Assembly (NCBI GenBank): GCA_029783825.1
Contig: JAREIK010005488.1
Coordinates: 1-64,000 of the forward strand
Direction of reading: 5' to 3'
From: Sapria himalayana
Taxonomy: Eukaryota; Streptophyta; Magnoliopsida; Malpighiales; Rafflesiaceae
DNA length: 64,000 nt
Made by a program: the position numbers and the translations under genes. Shown in pieces: positions 61,642 through 64,000 of the stretch; the stretch's first letter is position 1; the number at the start of each line of letters is the position of its first letter. The notes under the pieces were generated by a model, which had not been told where the DNA came from, ran no database searches, and saw only the letters and a list, made by a program, of their open reading frames with translations.

Positions 61642-64000
61642 ACTAATAAGGACGAAGCTCCCAACTTCTGCTTGGGGCCATGCTATTTTGTATGCAGTAG
61701 TACTAATTCGTATTAGACTAATTAATTATCATGAGTTCTCTCCTTTACAATTAGTTTTTGTCGAGAACCAAATATTTTCCATCTAAGGATTTTTGGGTGT
61801 GTGGTATATGTTCTGATTACTCCACCACAACGCACTAAGATGAGTCCCCAAAGAAGAGTGGGAATACATATTGGATATGAATCTCCATTGATAATCAAAT
61901 ATTTAGAGCCAACAACTTGAAAAATATTTATGGCTCATTTTATTGTTTGTCATTTTGATGAATTAGATTTTCCAACTTTAAAGAAAGAAAATAAATAGTT
62001 AGAAAAAGCTATTAGTTAGAATCAATTGTTGTTGTCTCATCTTGACCCTCACACAAAGGAATGTTAACTTGAAGTTCAAAATATTATTCATTTACAAGAT
62101 TTAGCAAATTAATTGCCAGATGTATTTACTAATCCTAAGAGAGTATCTATATCTTACATGTCAACTAGTTAATGCTCCAATTAGAATTGAAGTCCTAGTA
62201 GGACAATCTATTACTAATGAACCTAAAGCATCAGTGAAATGTGGTCAACCAGTTGGTTCCTAAAATAAAAATACTCAGAAAAGAAAAGGATCAAAGAATC
62301 AAGTTGAGGAATTGATAGCTGTAAAAGAGTGCCCAGTTATAATTCTAAAAAAAATTCATGTACCTGAAACTTGTGACAATCAAGAGATCTCGATAAATTA
62401 TGTCACAACTGACAAAAAGTGGAATCAGAATATAATTGCTATCGATGAAATATTTGCTTATAATATGGCATTCAACATTGTTAATGACAATAAGAACCTT
62501 TAGCCAAATTCCTTCAAGGAATATAGATAGAGAGTTGATTGACCAAAATGGAAAGATGTAATTGAAGTAGAATTGAATTGTCTTTCAAAATACCAAAATT
62601 TTGATTCTATTGTACATACACATGATGGTGTCAAACATGTAGGATACAAATGAGTATTTGTATGAAAATGAGACGCGACAAATAAAATTGTCAAATATAA
62701 GGCACGATTAGTTGGACAAGGATTCTCTCAAAGATATGGCATTGATTATGAAGAGAAGTATTTTCCTATAATGAATGTAGTTATGGCTTATTTATATGGA
62801 CTACTTAATAATGACATTTACATGAAAATCCCAGAAGGATTAAAATTGCTTGCTACACATAATTCAAGTCCTCGAGGACTTTACTAGAAAAAATTATGCA
62901 AATCTCTATGTGGGTTGAAGCAATCTAGATGCATGTGGTATATTTGTCTTAGTGAAAATTTATTATGAAAAGGGTATAAGAATGATCCACTTTTCCCATG
63001 TGTATTTATTTAAAGATATGGATCTGAGTTTGTTATAATTGTAGTTTATGTTGATGACTTGAATATTATTGGAACTGCGAATGAGCTTTTAGAAGCAATA
63101 GGCAACTTAAAGAAAGAATTTGAGATGAAAAATCTAAAAAAAACAAAAATTTGCCTTTGTTTGCAGATTGAACACTTAGAGAAAAGAATTTTTGTTCATC
63201 AATCAACTTATATATTAAAGGTCTTAAAACAATTCTTTAATGATATGCCTATCAATTGAGCACTCTAATGGTTGTAAGGTCATTAGATGTGAATAAAGAT
63301 CCTTTCCGACCTCGGATGGATGATGAAGAGCTTTTTGGTCATAAAGTACCATATCTTAGTGTTAATGGAGCACTAATGTATCTTGCAAGTCACACATGAC
63401 CTGATATATCATTTTTTGTAAAAATGTTAGCAATATGTAGTTCTTGTCCAACAAGAAGATATTGGAATGGAATTAAACATATAGTGATGTATCTTCGAGG
63501 TACGATGGATATGGAACTGTATTATCTCAATGTACCCAAAGCATAATTAATTGGTTATGTAGATGTGGGATATATGTCTGATCCTCATAATGATCTATCA
63601 CAAGTAGGCTATTTGTTCACATGTGGTAATACAGCCATTTCATGACATTCTATGAAATAATTAATTACCCGCCAGATCGAATCATGTAGAGATCTTAGCA
63701 ATTCATGAAGCAAGTAGAAAATATTTTTGGTTAAGATCTGTAATACATCATATTCGAGGGTTATGTAGTTTTTCTTTTAGCAAGGAGGTCCCTACGACCT
63801 TGTATGAAGATAATGATGCATGCATTGTTCAATTAAAAATGGGTACATTAAAGGGGATAGAACAAAACATATATCACCAAAAAAAATTTTCACTCATGAT
63901 CTACAAAAGAAATGTGATATTGATGTTCAATCAATTTGTTCAACTAATAATCTAGTAGATTTATTCACCAAGGCTCTACCTACTATGACATTTGAAAGGC

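Larger units (their letters stand above)
59340..64000 (+). mobile_element. Ty1/copia retrotransposon, gag-less, runs off the window
   Basis: Order along the + strand: probable 5' LTR, primer-binding-like site, protease piece, pre-integrase, integrase (interrupted by an insertion), reverse transcriptase and RNase H. That protease-integrase-RT-RNase H order defines Ty1/copia. The 3' LTR would lie beyond 64000. Stops and frameshifts throughout show an old, inactive copy. The short LTR and the NLLSFKDIRRNGYH sequence suggest the Ale/Retrofit type, but I cannot test that here. Confidence 0.85.
59690..64000 (+). pseudogene. copia pol polyprotein, broken
   Basis: Protease: VDSTLTHTYLK (59692), with the D-S-T type active site; gag, which should come first, is missing, since only about 100 bases separate the primer site from protease. 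Pre-integrase: QRNLLSFKDIRRNGYHIQTM (about 59879) and WHD-stop-LGHP (60109). Integrase: GDICGHILPPCEPFRYFMIL (about 60310), then NNSGEFTFQAF (60465), where the usual catalytic Asp before N-x-GEF reads Asn, and AES for the catalytic Glu. Integrase resumes at 61642 after an insertion. Reverse transcriptase: VVYVDDLNIIGT (about 63044). RNase H end: FTHDLQKKCDIDVQSICSTN and LVDLFTKALPT (63888 onward). At least a dozen stops and frame changes are visible. Confidence 0.88.

Overview
The window looks like repeat-dominated, very AT-rich nuclear DNA from a flowering plant. The evidence is several decayed CACTA (En/Spm) DNA transposons with plant-type two-gene content (a TNP2-like transposase and a second gene of the Transposase_24 type) and a decayed Ty1/copia retrotransposon with a short LTR. 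I see no intact host gene, no rRNA or tRNA gene and no bacterial-type operon. The species cannot be named from the sequence alone. Borders given below are approximate unless a motif fixes them.

Layout. 1-13417 is one long degenerate (TCTA)n array on the + strand. It contains a higher-order repeat of about 4.2 kb and a few perfect microsatellites. 13418-23397 is a 5'-truncated CACTA element on the + strand (copy 1), whose 3' part is tandemly duplicated. A short TCTA tract (23398-23640) and a possible captured gene piece follow. 24599-38542 is the most complete CACTA element (copy 2, + strand). It has recognisable termini, a 101-bp triplet at its 5' end, a 545-bp AT-rich higher-order repeat, a CT-rich leader, transposase remains, second-gene remains and a 3' region full of a 23-bp near-palindromic minisatellite. 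38543-40570 holds further 3'-end pieces and a second TCTA tract follows (to 42872). 42873-50877 is a minus-strand CACTA copy (copy 3, internally deleted). Its 3' region mirrors the left side, so the second TCTA tract lies at the centre of a large inverted repeat. 50878-55510 is another minus-strand CACTA copy (copy 4), whose transposase end is tandemly duplicated to 56525. 56526-59338 is AT-rich DNA with no recognisable gene. 59340-64000 is a copia element that lacks gag, has an altered integrase residue and carries a 952-bp insertion between 76-bp direct repeats. It runs off the window.

How the parts relate. The four CACTA copies are paralogues, and comparing them supports most of the calls: a conserved 90-nt intron, a 302-nt segment present in one copy and precisely absent in another, matching frames around stop codons, and shared junction motifs. 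Every coding region here is broken by stops or frameshifts, so none is likely to be autonomous today. The most unusual signals are the long TCTA array with its 4.2-kb period, the 23-bp minisatellite that keeps company with CACTA 3' ends, the repeated contact between CACTA termini and TCTA DNA, the possible captured exons, and the direct-repeat-flanked insertion in copia. I found no evidence for a new defence, metabolic or regulatory system.
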